This document shows positions 44,229-53,621 of a DNA stretch of 64,000 nucleotides, one piece after another; positions within the stretch are counted from its first letter, which is position 1, and each line of letters opens with the position of its first letter. The stretch is from CAZCJA01 sp964499015 (lineage in GTDB: Bacteria > Elusimicrobiota > Elusimicrobia > F11), in NCBI GenBank assembly GCA_964499015.1, contig CAZCJA010000002.1:3237-67236 (forward strand). Reading direction: 5' to 3'. Below the pieces are notes generated by a model, which worked only from the letters and a program-made list of their open reading frames with translations, was not told the origin of the DNA and did no database searches. A program made the translations under genes and the position numbers.

Positions 44229-45779
44229 GTGAATTCATCTGTTTTGAGTTGGTTAACTTTTCTACCTCTGATCGGAGGCATTGCGATCCTCTTCACCAAG
44301 AAAGAGGACGCGCGAACCCATCGAATTATCGCGACATTGTTCGGCGCGATAACCCTCGCGGTTTCGCTCTGGATATGGCCGCAGTTTAACAGCCAAACCG
44401 CGGACATGCAGTTCGTTCAGAAGGCCTCCTGGATCGCGGCGTTCAACATCGAATACCACATGGGCATCGACGGCATTTCCTTCCCGCTGCTCCTTCTCAC
44501 CACGTTCTTGTCGCTGATTTCCCTGATCGCTTCCTACGGCATCGACAAACGCACCAAAGAGTATTTCTTCTGGTTCCTGATGCTGGAAACCGGCATGTTG
44601 GGCCTCTTCTGCGCCCTCGACTTCTTCCTGTTCTACGTGTTCTGGGAAATCACGCTGGTCCCGATGTACTTCTTGATCGGTATTTGGGGCGGTCCCAAAC
44701 GCGAATACGCGGCCATCAAATTCTTCCTGTTCACCTTGTTCGGCAGCGTGTTTATGCTGCTCTCCATGCTCGCGATTTACTTTGCCAGCGGCACGGGCTT
44801 GCCGGGTTCCGAGCGGACCTTCGACTTGGTCCAGCTCGCGCAGTACGCCAAAGACGGCCGCCTGCAGCTGGCCGGCGGCGCCGCGATGCTCGTGTTCTTG
44901 GGGCTTTATCTCGCGTTCGCCATCAAAGTGCCGGCGTTTCCGTTCCACACCTGGCTGCCGCTGGCGCACGTTGAAGCGCCGACCGCTGTGTCCGTGATTC
45001 TGGCGGGCGTGCTCCTTAAAATGGGCACCTACGGCATCCTGCGCGTGAACTATTCGATCCTGCCTCATCAAACGCAGCTTTTCCTGCCGTATTTGGTGAT
45101 CATCGCCGCGATCGGCGTGGTTTACGGCGCGTTTTGCGCGATGGCGCAGAAAGACATGAAGCGCATGGTCGCTTATTCATCGGTGAACCACATGGGCTAC
45201 TGTTTGCTCGGCATGGCCGCCGCGATGGGCAACGCCAACGCCGCGCACGCCGGTATTTCCGGCGCGGTGTTCCAGATGATCGGTCACGGCATCATCACGG
45301 GCTCGCTCTTCCTTTTGGTGGGCGTTATTTATGACCGCGCCCACACGCGCGACATCGACGCCTTCGGCGGTTTGGCTTCAAAGACGCCGATTTTCGCCGG
45401 CTTCCTCATTATTCAGGCGATGGCCTCCCTCGGACTTCCGGGCCTGGCCGGCTTCGTCGGTGAATTCCTTTGCTTCTTGGGCGCGTTCGGCGGCGGTTTC
45501 GCCGGACACAACTTCAAAATTTGGACGGCCGTCTCCGTCATCGGCATTGTCGTGACGGCGGCGTTCTTCCTGAAAATGATCAAGCTCGTCCTCATGGGCG
45601 AGTTCAATAAGCAGTGGGAAGGGAAAATGCCGGACATGACCACGCGCGAACTGGTGACGGTCGTGCCGCTCGTGGTGCTGACCATCGTCCTCGGGATCTA
45701 TCCGGCGCTGTTCCTCGATCTGATGAATGTGAGCATCGGCCATTTGCTGGGTCTCGTGACGGGAACGTTCCAGGGATAA
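44229..45779 (+). CDS. nuoM: NADH-quinone oxidoreductase subunit M
   Basis: 516 residues, an antiporter-like subunit. It has MGIDGISFPLLLLTTFL, FWEITLVPMYFLIGIWGG, the pumping-site region VPAFPFHTWLPLAHVEAPTAVSVILAGVLLKMG, and DMKRMVAYSSVNHMG. AAGGAG precedes the GTG start. Confidence 0.96.
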   Translation: MNSSVLSWLTFLPLIGGIAILFTKKEDARTHRIIATLFGAITLAVSLWIWPQFNSQTADMQFVQKASWIAAFNIEYHMGIDGISFPLLLLTTFLSLISLIASYGIDKRTKEYFFWFLMLETGMLGLFCALDFFLFYVFWEITLVPMYFLIGIWGGPKREYAAIKFFLFTLFGSVFMLLSMLAIYFASGTGLPGSERTFDLVQLAQYAKDGRLQLAGGAAMLVFLGLYLAFAIKVPAFPFHTWLPLAHVEAPTAVSVILAGVLLKMGTYGILRVNYSILPHQTQLFLPYLVIIAAIGVVYGAFCAMAQKDMKRMVAYSSVNHMGYCLLGMAAAMGNANAAHAGISGAVFQMIGHGIITGSLFLLVGVIYDRAHTRDIDAFGGLASKTPIFAGFLIIQAMASLGLPGLAGFVGEFLCFLGAFGGGFAGHNFKIWTAVSVIGIVVTAAFFLKMIKLVLMGEFNKQWEGKMPDMTTRELVTVVPLVVLTIVLGIYPALFLDLMNVSIGHLLGLVTGTFQG

Positions 45780-45786
45780 CATCGCA

Positions 45787-47214
45787 ATGGACCTTAAAAG
45801 CATCGCGCTCATCACGCCGGAAATCATCCTCTCCGTTCTGGCGCTCGGCCTGCTGATGTGGGAAGCCTTCTTTCCGAATCACAAGAAAGCCTTTATTCCG
45901 GTTTCCATCATCGGGGTTATCGGCGCGAGCCTCTTCTTCCTTCCGAAGGCGTCGCCGGCCGCATGGACCAATTACGGCACGGTGCTGGGCATGCTTTCCA
46001 TCGACACGCCGTCGATCTTCTTTAAAATCGTGATTGCGCTGGCCGTTGTGCTCGTTTTGTGGATTTCATCCGACTATTACGAATACACCGACGTCCCGAT
46101 GGGCACGTACTGCGCCCTGCTGATTTTCTCGACGGTAGGGATGATGCTCTTGGTGAGCGCCACCGACCTTTTGATCGCCGTGATCGCGCTGGAACTGATC
46201 AGCATCCCGTCGTTCGTTTTGACCGGCTATATTTTGAAGCGCCGCGCCGCCGCCGAAGGCGCGATGAAATTCTTTCTCGTCGGTACGTTTTCCACCGGCA
46301 TACTTTTGTTCGGCATGTCGTACTACTACGGCTATTTCGGGTCCACGCACATGGACGCGCTGATGGCCTTTTCCGCCAACGGCTCGCGCCCGGACATGAG
46401 CCTGAGCTTGATTCTCGTTTTCCTCGTCGCCGGCCTCGGCTTCAAACTGGCCATGGTGCCGTTCCACATGTGGGCGCCGGACGCCTATGAAGCCGCGCCG
46501 ACCCCGATCACCGCTTTCTTGTCCATCGCGCCCAAAGCCGCCGCGATCGGTTTTATCCTGAGGCTCTTTAACAATCACGCCGCGCTGAATCTGACGCCGG
46601 TGCTGGCCATTTTGGCGGCGGTCACGATGACGGTGGGCAACCTGGGCGCGATTCACCAGACCAACATCAAGCGCCTGCTCGCGTATTCCTCGATCGCGCA
46701 GATCGGCTACATCCTGGTCGCGCTCGTGGGCGGGGGATCGCTCGGCGGACAGGCCGCGATGATCTACACATTTGTGTATCTGTTCATGAATTTGGGCGTT
46801 TTTGCGATTTTAATCATGGTCTCGAACACGATTCACTCCGAAGAAATCCCGGTGTTCGCCGGTTTGTCAAAAAAATCCTTCGGCTTGGCCGTGGCGCTGG
46901 TGTTCTTTCTTCTGTCCTTGACCGGTATCCCGCCGATGGCGGGGTTTGTGGGCAAGTTCGCGGTGTTCGCGGCGGTCCTTAAGTCGCCGGGACTTGCTTG
47001 GCTCGCGATTGTTGCGGTTCTGAACAGCGTCATTTCGCTTTACTACTATTTCAAGATCGCACAACAGGCGTTCTTCCGGGAAGCCGATGCCTCGCCGGTC
47101 GGCTATAGTCCGGCGCTCCTTTCTTGTGTTATTATCGCGTTGGCCGTCACCGTTCTCGCCGGAATCTTTCCCGGTCCCCTCTTGGGATGGGTGCGCCAAA
47201 TCGTAGGATCATGA
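45787..47214 (+). CDS. nuoN: NADH-quinone oxidoreductase subunit N
   Basis: 475 residues, the third antiporter-like subunit. It has ALELISIPSFVLTGYI, GLGFKLAMVPFHMWAPDAYEAAPTPITAFLS and QTNIKRLLAYSSIAQIGY. It is last in the eleven-gene nuo series. Its TGA overlaps the ATG of the polyprenyl synthase gene. Confidence 0.95.
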   Translation: MDLKSIALITPEIILSVLALGLLMWEAFFPNHKKAFIPVSIIGVIGASLFFLPKASPAAWTNYGTVLGMLSIDTPSIFFKIVIALAVVLVLWISSDYYEYTDVPMGTYCALLIFSTVGMMLLVSATDLLIAVIALELISIPSFVLTGYILKRRAAAEGAMKFFLVGTFSTGILLFGMSYYYGYFGSTHMDALMAFSANGSRPDMSLSLILVFLVAGLGFKLAMVPFHMWAPDAYEAAPTPITAFLSIAPKAAAIGFILRLFNNHAALNLTPVLAILAAVTMTVGNLGAIHQTNIKRLLAYSSIAQIGYILVALVGGGSLGGQAAMIYTFVYLFMNLGVFAILIMVSNTIHSEEIPVFAGLSKKSFGLAVALVFFLLSLTGIPPMAGFVGKFAVFAAVLKSPGLAWLAIVAVLNSVISLYYYFKIAQQAFFREADASPVGYSPALLSCVIIALAVTVLAGIFPGPLLGWVRQIVGS

Positions 47215-48186
47215 AATTAGTCATTGAACGTGGACTAAAAGACGCACTTAAACCTGAACTCGCCCGTTTGAACACCTCGTTGGAGAAGTTTGCCAGCGAA
47301 TCCGACGGGTTCTTGGGCGAACTCCTATCGTATGTCCTTATCGGCTCGGGCAAACGCGTGCGTCCCGCTCTCGTTTTTCTTACTTCCCGTCTCGGCAATC
47401 CGCCGATCGAGGCCGCCCGTTCCGTCGCCGAATCCGTCGAATTGGTCCATATCGCCACGCTGATCCACGACGACGTCATCGATAAATCAGCCCTGCGCCG
47501 CGGCCGTAAGACCGTCTACAGCGAGTACGGCGTCGACACCGCCGTTCTCTTGGGCGACCATGTGTACACCCGCGCGTTTGAAAAAGTCGCCGATCTGAAC
47601 AATCCGCTTTTGCTGAAGCTCATCGCCAAATCCACCTCGATCATGTGCGCGGGGGAAATCGAGCAGCTGCGCCGCCGCTTCCAGTACGACTTGACCGAAA
47701 CCGAATATTTCTCGTTCATCGAAAAGAAAACAGCGGCTCTTTTCGGCGTGTCCGCCCGCGCGGGCGCGATCCTGGCCGACCAGCCGGAAGCGGTCCAACT
47801 CGCGCTGGAGTCCTACGGCATNNNNNNNNNNAGCGTTCCAAATTACCGACGACGTTTTGGACCTGACCGGGTCGGAGCTCGTCGTCGGAAAAACCCTCCG
47901 CACTGATTTGTTGAACGGCAAGATGACGCTGCCGCTCATTCACTTCCGCGATCACGCGCCGGCCGCTTTCGACATCAAGCGCTTCCTGGAAATGGTCGAC
48001 CTGCAAAACGCGTCCATCAACACGCTCATCGAACAGATGAACGAAGCCGGCTCCATTCATTACGCCGAAGTGATCGCCAAGTCCCATGTTCAGGCCGCGC
48101 TGCGCGAGCTTGATAAAGTCCCGACCTCCCCGTCGAGAGATCTGCTGGTCAGCCTCGCCGAGCTTCTGCTCAAACGCGACGCTTAA
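47211..48186 (+). CDS. Polyprenyl diphosphate synthase (IspB/HepT-type), interrupted by an assembly gap
   Basis: From the ATG at 47211 the first part has GSGKRVRPAL and the first Asp-rich motif IHDDVIDKS (D87, D88, D91). The second Asp-rich motif FQITDDVLDLTG lies after a 10-N gap (47822-47831). The two halves are in different frames with ten unknown bases; restoring twelve would join them and give the usual five-residue spacing YG-x5-AFQ. The gene is therefore intact biologically. It makes the isoprenoid tail of quinones, which fits its position in the ubiE-nuo operon. It is less likely a short-chain farnesyl synthase. Confidence 0.88.
47822..47831. other. Assembly gap of 10 N
   Basis: Ten undetermined bases inside the polyprenyl synthase gene. 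The true length is probably 12, judged from the reading frame and conserved motif spacing. Confidence 0.97.
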
Positions 48187-48193
48187 AATCTCC

Positions 48194-48889
48194 TTGTCGT
48201 CGGACACACCTCAACCGCTCACGTCCCATTTGGATGAACTTCGCCGCCGCGTTCTGCATGTCTTCGTCTGGTTTGTCGCGCTGTCCATTTTCGCCTACCA
48301 ATACGTCGATCCGATCCTGAGCTGGCTCGCCAAGCCGGTCGGCCATTTTATTTTCACCGACCCGACAGAAGCGCTGTTTGTCCGTCTTAAAATCGCGTTC
48401 GGCATGGGGGGGATCGCCGCGTTCCCGATTTTCCTGTATCACCTGTACCGCTATATTTCCGTCGCTCTTAAAGACCGCGAAAAATCGTTTATTCTCATGA
48501 TCATTCCCTTTGGTATCGGCCTGTTCGTTGGCGGCGCGTGCCTGTCGGTGTTCGCGGTGGCGCCGGCGGCGGCCAAAGTTCTCTTGAATTTCTCGACACC
48601 CGAGCTCATCCCCATGATTTCCGTGCAGGCATATTTGTCGTTTTTATTTTGGATGGTTGTAGGCTTTGGGCTTCTTTTTCAGGTTCCGCTGTTGGTGGTG
48701 GTGTTGTGCAAGGCAGGGGTCTTGGATCCGGTGACGCTCGCGGGTTATCGCAAACATGTTTTCGTCATTTTATTGATTGTTTCCGCGGTGCTCACGCCCG
48801 GCCCGGACGTGTTCAGCCAGTTGCTGCTGGTGTTTCCGTCGTACATTCTGTTTGAAATATCGCTCTTATTCGTCCGTTACTGGAAATAG
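48194..48889 (+). CDS. tatC: Sec-independent protein translocase TatC
   Basis: 231 residues from a TTG at 48194, chosen because it gives the canonical N-terminus SSDTPQPLTSHLDELRRRV. The upstream in-frame ATG (48086) lies in the synthase gene. Six membrane helices and the segments PTEALFVRLKIAFGMGG, YISVALKDREK and SAVLTPGPDVFSQLLL are typical. TatC recognises twin-arginine signals of folded, often cofactor-bearing, proteins. No tatA or tatB is adjacent. Confidence 0.92.
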   Translation: MSSDTPQPLTSHLDELRRRVLHVFVWFVALSIFAYQYVDPILSWLAKPVGHFIFTDPTEALFVRLKIAFGMGGIAAFPIFLYHLYRYISVALKDREKSFILMIIPFGIGLFVGGACLSVFAVAPAAAKVLLNFSTPELIPMISVQAYLSFLFWMVVGFGLLFQVPLLVVVLCKAGVLDPVTLAGYRKHVFVILLIVSAVLTPGPDVFSQLLLVFPSYILFEISLLFVRYWK

Positions 48890-48898
48890 TCCTCTAAA

Positions 48899-48944
48899 GC
48901 CCCTAGAAATCAATTGTTTTCAGGGTTGTGCTTCAGGGGCATTT
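48899..48944 (+). terminator. Possible terminator after tatC
   Basis: GCCCCT (48899-48904) can pair with AGGGGC (48935-48940), followed by ATTTT. The 30-base loop is long and includes a minor GAAA/TTTC stem. It overlaps the rpsB promoter region, so the call is tentative. Confidence 0.4.
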
Positions 48945-48953
48945 TGATATAAT
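48945..48953 (+). promoter_or_regulatory. Extended -10 promoter of the rpsB-tsf operon
   Basis: TGATATAAT gives a perfect TATAAT with the extended TGn element. The upstream TTGTGC (48926-48931) at 16-base spacing is a weak -35. The predicted leader of about 85 bases before rpsB could hold an S2-binding control site. Confidence 0.7.
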
Positions 48954-49045
48954 TCCGCTCCCATCATTTCTTCGTGGTTTGGCAACTCACCCCGGATGTT
49001 TGTTGAGGAAAAAATCATTACTTAAAGGAGAGAGATAACTTATTT

Positions 49046-49861
49046 ATGGCATCAACTAATGTCGCAACGACGGAACCGGCGATTTCGATGAAGTCGCTCT
49101 TGGAGGCGGGAGTTCACTTCGGGCATCAAACCCACCGCTGGAATCCAAAAATGGCGCGCTATATTTTCGGTAGCCGCAACAACATCCATATCATCGACTT
49201 GCAGAAAACGGTTCGCGAACTGAAGAAAGCCTATGCGTTTGTTAAAGGCATCGCCGCGACCGGCAAATACGTTCTCTTCGTCGGAACCAAGAAACAAGCC
49301 CAGGACGCCATCGTACAAGAAGCCACTCGCTGCGGCGCGCCGTTTGTCGCCGAGCGCTGGTTGGGCGGCACCTTGACCAACTTCGAAACCATCCGCAAAT
49401 CCTCGAACCGCCTGCGCGAACTCCAGGAAATGAAAGACAAAGGCGTGTTCGAACGTCTCTCGAAGAAAGAACAAGGCATGAGAGAGAAAGATATGAAGCG
49501 CTTGATGAAATCCCTCCAGGGCATCAAGGACATGAAAGAGCTTCCGTCGTGCATTTTCATCATCGATCCCGCCAACGAAATGACCGCCATCGCCGAAGGC
49601 CGCAAAATCGGCATTCCGATCGTGGCCGTCTGTGACACCAATTCCGACCCCGACTTGATCGATTATCCGATCCCGGGCAACGACGACGCGATCCGTGCGA
49701 TCCGCTTGATCACGAGCCTCATGGCCGAAGCGGTCGTCCAAGGGAAAGAACAGCAGACCCAGGACGAAGTCGAACAGATGACCAATCAGCCGCTCGAAGA
49801 CGTCGACACGCCGATTTCTCTCGCCGAATCAGAGAGCGCCAGCGTTTCGCCTTCTCTCTAA
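49046..49861 (+). CDS. rpsB: 30S ribosomal protein uS2
   Basis: 271 residues. It has the S2 signature [25 protein letters not shown], then [30 protein letters not shown] and [29 protein letters not shown] short acidic C-terminal tail follows. It is the first gene of the rpsB-tsf-pyrH-frr-uppS-cdsA-dxr-rseP-proS run, with its own promoter. The purine run AAAGGAGAGAGA upstream of the ATG supplies the ribosome site. Confidence 0.97.
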   Translation: MASTNVATTEPAISMKSLLEAGVHFGHQTHRWNPKMARYIFGSRNNIHIIDLQKTVRELKKAYAFVKGIAATGKYVLFVGTKKQAQDAIVQEATRCGAPFVAERWLGGTLTNFETIRKSSNRLRELQEMKDKGVFERLSKKEQGMREKDMKRLMKSLQGIKDMKELPSCIFIIDPANEMTAIAEGRKIGIPIVAVCDTNSDPDLIDYPIPGNDDAIRAIRLITSLMAEAVVQGKEQQTQDEVEQMTNQPLEDVDTPISLAESESASVSPSL

Positions 49862-49881
49862 TTAATTTAAAGGAGCCCGTC

Positions 49882-50739
49882 ATGCCCGCTATGGAAATTA
49901 AAGCCGCAGACGTATCGAAACTCCGCCAGATGTCCGGCGCCGGCCTCATGGAGTGCAAAAAAGCGCTTGTTGAGACCAACGGCGACATGGACGCCGCGAT
50001 GCGCCTCTTGCGCGAGCAAGGCATCGTTAAATCCGCCAAACGCGCCGACCGCACCACCTCCGAAGGCCGCGTGGAATCCTGGATTGCCGACAACAACAAA
50101 GAAGGTGTTTTGATCGCGCTCAAATGCGAAACCGACTTTGTCGCGCGCAACGAAGAATTCGTCAAATTGTCGAAGACCATTCTCGAATCCTTCAAGAAAA
50201 ATTCCTCATGGACCAAGGCCGACCAGTTTTCGGTCGACACCGTGAAGGAGTTTTCGGCGAAGAGCGGCGAGAAAATCGAATTCAACGACGTGGCCCGCCT
50301 GACGACCCCGAACGGTGTGGTGGCCTCTTACGTCCATCACAATTCCAAGCTCGGTGTTTTGGTTCAGATTGATGCGAACAAAGACGCCTCGTCGAACCAG
50401 AGCGTCAAAGATTTGGCCAAGGCGCTTGCCTTGCAAGTTGCCGGCGGAAATCCGCAATACGTCTCCCGCAACGACGTGCCAAAAGATATTATTGAGCGCG
50501 AGAAAGACATCGCGAAAAAACAAATGGAAGGCCAGAAGAAGCCGGCTGAAATTCTTGAGAAAATCGCGACTGGAAAACTCGAACAGTTCTACAAGGAACA
50601 GTGCCTCGTCGACCAGGTTTCGATTCAGGACCCGGCGGGCCAAACGAAAATTCAGGATTTGGTGAATGGCGTTGCGAAAAAAGAAGGCCTTGAACTTAAA
50701 GTTGCCCGTTTCGCGCGTTTCCTTGTCGGCGCGAGCTAA
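49882..50739 (+). CDS. tsf: Translation elongation factor Ts
   Basis: 285 residues. The N-terminal UBA-like helix VSKLRQMSGAGLMECKKAL and the core CETDFVARNEEF are diagnostic. EF-Ts recycles EF-Tu-GDP. AAGGAG precedes the ATG at 49882; a second ATG three codons on is possible. Order after rpsB is conserved in most bacteria. Confidence 0.97.
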   Translation: MPAMEIKAADVSKLRQMSGAGLMECKKALVETNGDMDAAMRLLREQGIVKSAKRADRTTSEGRVESWIADNNKEGVLIALKCETDFVARNEEFVKLSKTILESFKKNSSWTKADQFSVDTVKEFSAKSGEKIEFNDVARLTTPNGVVASYVHHNSKLGVLVQIDANKDASSNQSVKDLAKALALQVAGGNPQYVSRNDVPKDIIEREKDIAKKQMEGQKKPAEILEKIATGKLEQFYKEQCLVDQVSIQDPAGQTKIQDLVNGVAKKEGLELKVARFARFLVGAS

Positions 50740-50751
50740 CAAAACCATTTA

Positions 50752-51453
50752 ATGGATCGAGTCGTCCTCAAAATCTCCGGTGAAGCGCTTGCTGAAGAAG
50801 AGCAGGCCGGCATCAATCTTTCCAACCTCTTCCGCATCGCGGGGGAAATTAAGAACTCTCTGACGAAGAACATCCAGCTCGGCATTGTCATCGGCGGCGG
50901 CAATATTTGGCGCGGTGCCCGCGGCAAAGGCCTCGAGCTGGAACGCGTCATCTCCGACAATATGGGCATGCTCGCCACCGTGATCAACGCGATGGCGCTG
51001 CAGAACGCTCTCGAGCAAGTCGGCGTGCCGACGCGCGTTATGTCGGCGATCGACGTTTCACAGGTCTGCGAGCGCTACATTCGCCGCCGTGCGATTCGCC
51101 ACTTGGAAAAAGGCCGCGTCGTTATTTTCGCGGCCGGCACCGGTAACCCTTTCTTTAGTACCGACACGGCGGCCGCCTTGCGCGCCTCTGAAATCGGTGC
51201 GACCAAGCTTCTCAAGGCCACCAACGTCGACGGCGTTTATTCCGCCGACCCGAAGAAAACACGCGGCGCCAAGTTCTTCAAAAACATCACGCTGTCGGAA
51301 GCCATTCGCCAGCGCTTGGGCGTGATGGATACCACCGCGCTCGCCCTTTGCCAAGAAAACAATTTGTCCATCCGTATCTTTAATCTCCACAAGCCCAAAA
51401 ACATCGCCCGCGCTCTCCAAGGCCAGACGGTCGGGACCTTGGTGAGGCCGTAA
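50752..51453 (+). CDS. pyrH: UMP kinase PyrH
   Basis: 233 residues of the amino-acid-kinase fold. It has VVLKISGEALAEEEQAGI, VIGGGNIWRGARGKGLELER and the GTGNPFFSTDTAAALRASEI segment. It phosphorylates UMP for RNA and UDP-sugar supply, which also feeds the wall pathway. It starts 12 bases after tsf without a clear Shine-Dalgarno sequence. Confidence 0.96.
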   Translation: MDRVVLKISGEALAEEEQAGINLSNLFRIAGEIKNSLTKNIQLGIVIGGGNIWRGARGKGLELERVISDNMGMLATVINAMALQNALEQVGVPTRVMSAIDVSQVCERYIRRRAIRHLEKGRVVIFAAGTGNPFFSTDTAAALRASEIGATKLLKATNVDGVYSADPKKTRGAKFFKNITLSEAIRQRLGVMDTTALALCQENNLSIRIFNLHKPKNIARALQGQTVGTLVRP

Positions 51454-51462
51454 AGGAGCCTT

Positions 51463-52023
51463 ATGCTGACGCAAACTATTTTGCCCGAAACAGAAAACCA
51501 CATGAAGAAAGCCATCGATAAGCTGCACGTCGATTTCGGCGGCATCCGCACCGGCCGCGCCTCTCCCGCGCTCCTCGAAAACGTGCGCGTCGATTATTAC
51601 GGCTCGATGGTGCCGGTCAGCCAGGTGGGGAACGTGGCTGTGACCGAGGCGCGCGTGATGGAAGTGCGCCCATGGGACGTGTCGGCCTTGCCGGCCATTG
51701 AGAAAGCTATTTTGAACGCCAACTTGGGCGTGACGCCGAACAACGACGGAAAAATCATCCGCCTCGCGTTCCCGGCGTTGAACGAAGACCGCCGCAAAGA
51801 TTTGGTAAAAATCGCCAAAAAGCTCGCCGAAGAATTCCGCGTTTCGTTGCGCAACATCCGCCGCGATTCGATCGAGAAATTGAAAACGGCCGAGAAGAAC
51901 AAAGAAATTTCTCTCGACGTTAAAGCGCAGAACGAAGAGAAAATCCAGGGTCTCACCAACGCCTACATTAAAAAGGTCGACGAGATCCTGGCCGCCAAAG
52001 AAAAAGACATTCTCGAGATTTAA
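51463..52023 (+). CDS. frr: Ribosome recycling factor
   Basis: 186 residues, typical length. It has the first-helix segment MKKAIDKLHVDFGGIRTGRASPALLENV, then EVRPWD and the hinge region RLAFPALNEDRRKDLVK. Together with EF-G it splits post-termination ribosomes. AAAGGAGCC precedes the ATG. Confidence 0.97.
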   Translation: MLTQTILPETENHMKKAIDKLHVDFGGIRTGRASPALLENVRVDYYGSMVPVSQVGNVAVTEARVMEVRPWDVSALPAIEKAILNANLGVTPNNDGKIIRLAFPALNEDRRKDLVKIAKKLAEEFRVSLRNIRRDSIEKLKTAEKNKEISLDVKAQNEEKIQGLTNAYIKKVDEILAAKEKDILEI

Positions 52024-52041
52024 TCTCGAGTTCCTTCCTCT

Positions 52042-52767
52042 ATGTCCCAGGAAGCAGATAAGCTTCTTAAGCAGATCGACCGCACCCGGCTCCCGGCGCA
52101 CGTCGCCATTATCATGGACGGCAACGGCCGCTGGGCCAAGCGCCGCCACATGCCGCGCCTCTTCGGCCACCGCGCCGGCTCCAAAACCGTCCGCCGCATC
52201 GTCGAAACCGCCGGGCAGCTCGGCGTCCAGGTGCTGACGCTGTACGCCTTCTCGACGGAAAATTGGTCGCGCCCGAAAGGCGAGGTGGACGGACTGATGA
52301 AACTGCTGAAGTCCACCCTTAAAAGCGAAGTCGCGCACTTGAATAAAAACAACGTCCGTTTGGGCACCATCGGCAACATCGCCCAGCTTCCGGAAAGCGT
52401 GCAGGCGGAACTAAAGCGCGCCAAAGAAACGCTTTCGCACAACACAGGCCTCAAACTCATTCTCGCGCTGAATTACGGCGGCCGCCAAGACATCATTCAG
52501 GCCTGCAACGCGATCCTGGCCAAAGGCGTGACCAACGTGACCGAACAGTATCTGACCTCTCACTTATACACGGGCGAATTGCCCGACCCCGATTTGCTCA
52601 TCCGTACCTCCGGTGAAAACCGCATTTCCAATTTCTTGCTCTGGCAGATCGCTTACGCCGAGCTGCACATCACGCCCGTCTTGTGGCCGGATTTTGACCG
52701 CGTTGATTTCTATCGCGCTGTTCTCGATTATCAATCGCGCGAACGCCGCTTCGGAGCGTTGAACTGA
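52042..52767 (+). CDS. uppS: Undecaprenyl diphosphate synthase UppS
   Basis: 241 residues. The catalytic Asp lies in HVAIIMDGNGRWAKRR near residue 31. It is followed by YAFSTENWSRPK, and the C-terminal PDLLIRTSGENRISNFLLWQ and YAELHITPVLWPDFD. It makes the C55 lipid carrier used by MraY and MurG, encoded in the other cluster of this window. It overlaps cdsA by one base. Confidence 0.97.
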   Translation: MSQEADKLLKQIDRTRLPAHVAIIMDGNGRWAKRRHMPRLFGHRAGSKTVRRIVETAGQLGVQVLTLYAFSTENWSRPKGEVDGLMKLLKSTLKSEVAHLNKNNVRLGTIGNIAQLPESVQAELKRAKETLSHNTGLKLILALNYGGRQDIIQACNAILAKGVTNVTEQYLTSHLYTGELPDPDLLIRTSGENRISNFLLWQIAYAELHITPVLWPDFDRVDFYRAVLDYQSRERRFGALN

Positions 52768-53621
52768 TGGTTTTCCCGCGCGTCATCACCGCCGTCGTTT
52801 TGGCGCCGATCGTTCTGGCCGCCGCCTGGTACGGTTCCCTGCCGTTTTTCCTGCTGGTCCTCGGTATTTGCCTGATCGGCGTGTGGGAATATTGCTTGAT
52901 CGCCGAAGAAGGGGGGTATCCCAACGATCTCGTCTTAGCGCTTCTCGGCACGATCGCCGTTCTGTTGTCGTTGTTCATCGATGGCATCGCCATCGGCCCG
53001 CTGCGCGCCGCGCCGAGCCCGTTCTTCGTTCTGGCCGCGTGGATGCTTATCGTGTTCACCCGGGAGCTGTTCCGCAAAGACGTGGGCTATTCGTTCCTGC
53101 GCGCGATCACGACCCTCGGCGGCGTGATTTTGCTCGCCTATTTCATCGGCCATCTTCTTCTGATCCGCGACCTTAAATTTGCCGCCGGCGAAGGCTTCCG
53201 CCCGGTCGGCCGCGCGTTCATTTTCTTCCTCTTGCTCATTATTTGGACCGTCGACACCGGGGCCTGGTGGGTGGGCCGCCGCTACGGCAAACACCGCATG
53301 GCGCCGGTCGTGTCGCCGAACAAAACCTGGGAAGGCGCGATCGGGGGTACCGTGTTGGCGTCCCTCATCGCGATACTCTTTCAACAATTGTTTTTGCGCG
53401 AGGCGGTGGGCCCCGTCGAAGCGGTGTTTTACGGCGTGGTCATCGCCATAACCGCCCAAATATCAGATTTGGTAGAGTCTCTTATGAAAAGAAGCTTCGG
53501 CGTGAAGGATTCGTCGGCGCTTCTGCCGGGGCACGGGGGCATCTTGGACCGGTTTGACTCGTTTATTTTTTCCGCGCCGCTGTTTTATTACCTGCTGATC
53601 GGGACGGGACGGTTTCAATAA
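52767..53621 (+). CDS. cdsA: Phosphatidate cytidylyltransferase CdsA
   Basis: 284 residues, about eight membrane helices. The family signature near the C-terminus is present: SDLVESLMKRSFGVKDSS, then LPGHGGILDRFDS. DTGAWWVGRRYGKH and SPNKTWEGAIGG lie before it. It makes CDP-diacylglycerol for phospholipids. TGATG and TAATG overlaps couple it to uppS and dxr. Confidence 0.95.
   Translation: MVFPRVITAVVLAPIVLAAAWYGSLPFFLLVLGICLIGVWEYCLIAEEGGYPNDLVLALLGTIAVLLSLFIDGIAIGPLRAAPSPFFVLAAWMLIVFTRELFRKDVGYSFLRAITTLGGVILLAYFIGHLLLIRDLKFAAGEGFRPVGRAFIFFLLLIIWTVDTGAWWVGRRYGKHRMAPVVSPNKTWEGAIGGTVLASLIAILFQQLFLREAVGPVEAVFYGVVIAITAQISDLVESLMKRSFGVKDSSALLPGHGGILDRFDSFIFSAPLFYYLLIGTGRFQ

Noticed and set aside
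36856..47214. Mrp-type antiporter or hydrogenase (Ech/Hyf) instead of Nuo
   Set aside because: Full nuoA, J and K are present and NuoD keeps quinone-type motifs without the four [NiFe]-binding cysteines, so it is a true complex I set.
47857..48186. Separate short gene after the N gap
   Set aside because: It is the 3' half of the polyprenyl synthase; the frame difference comes from the placeholder gap length.
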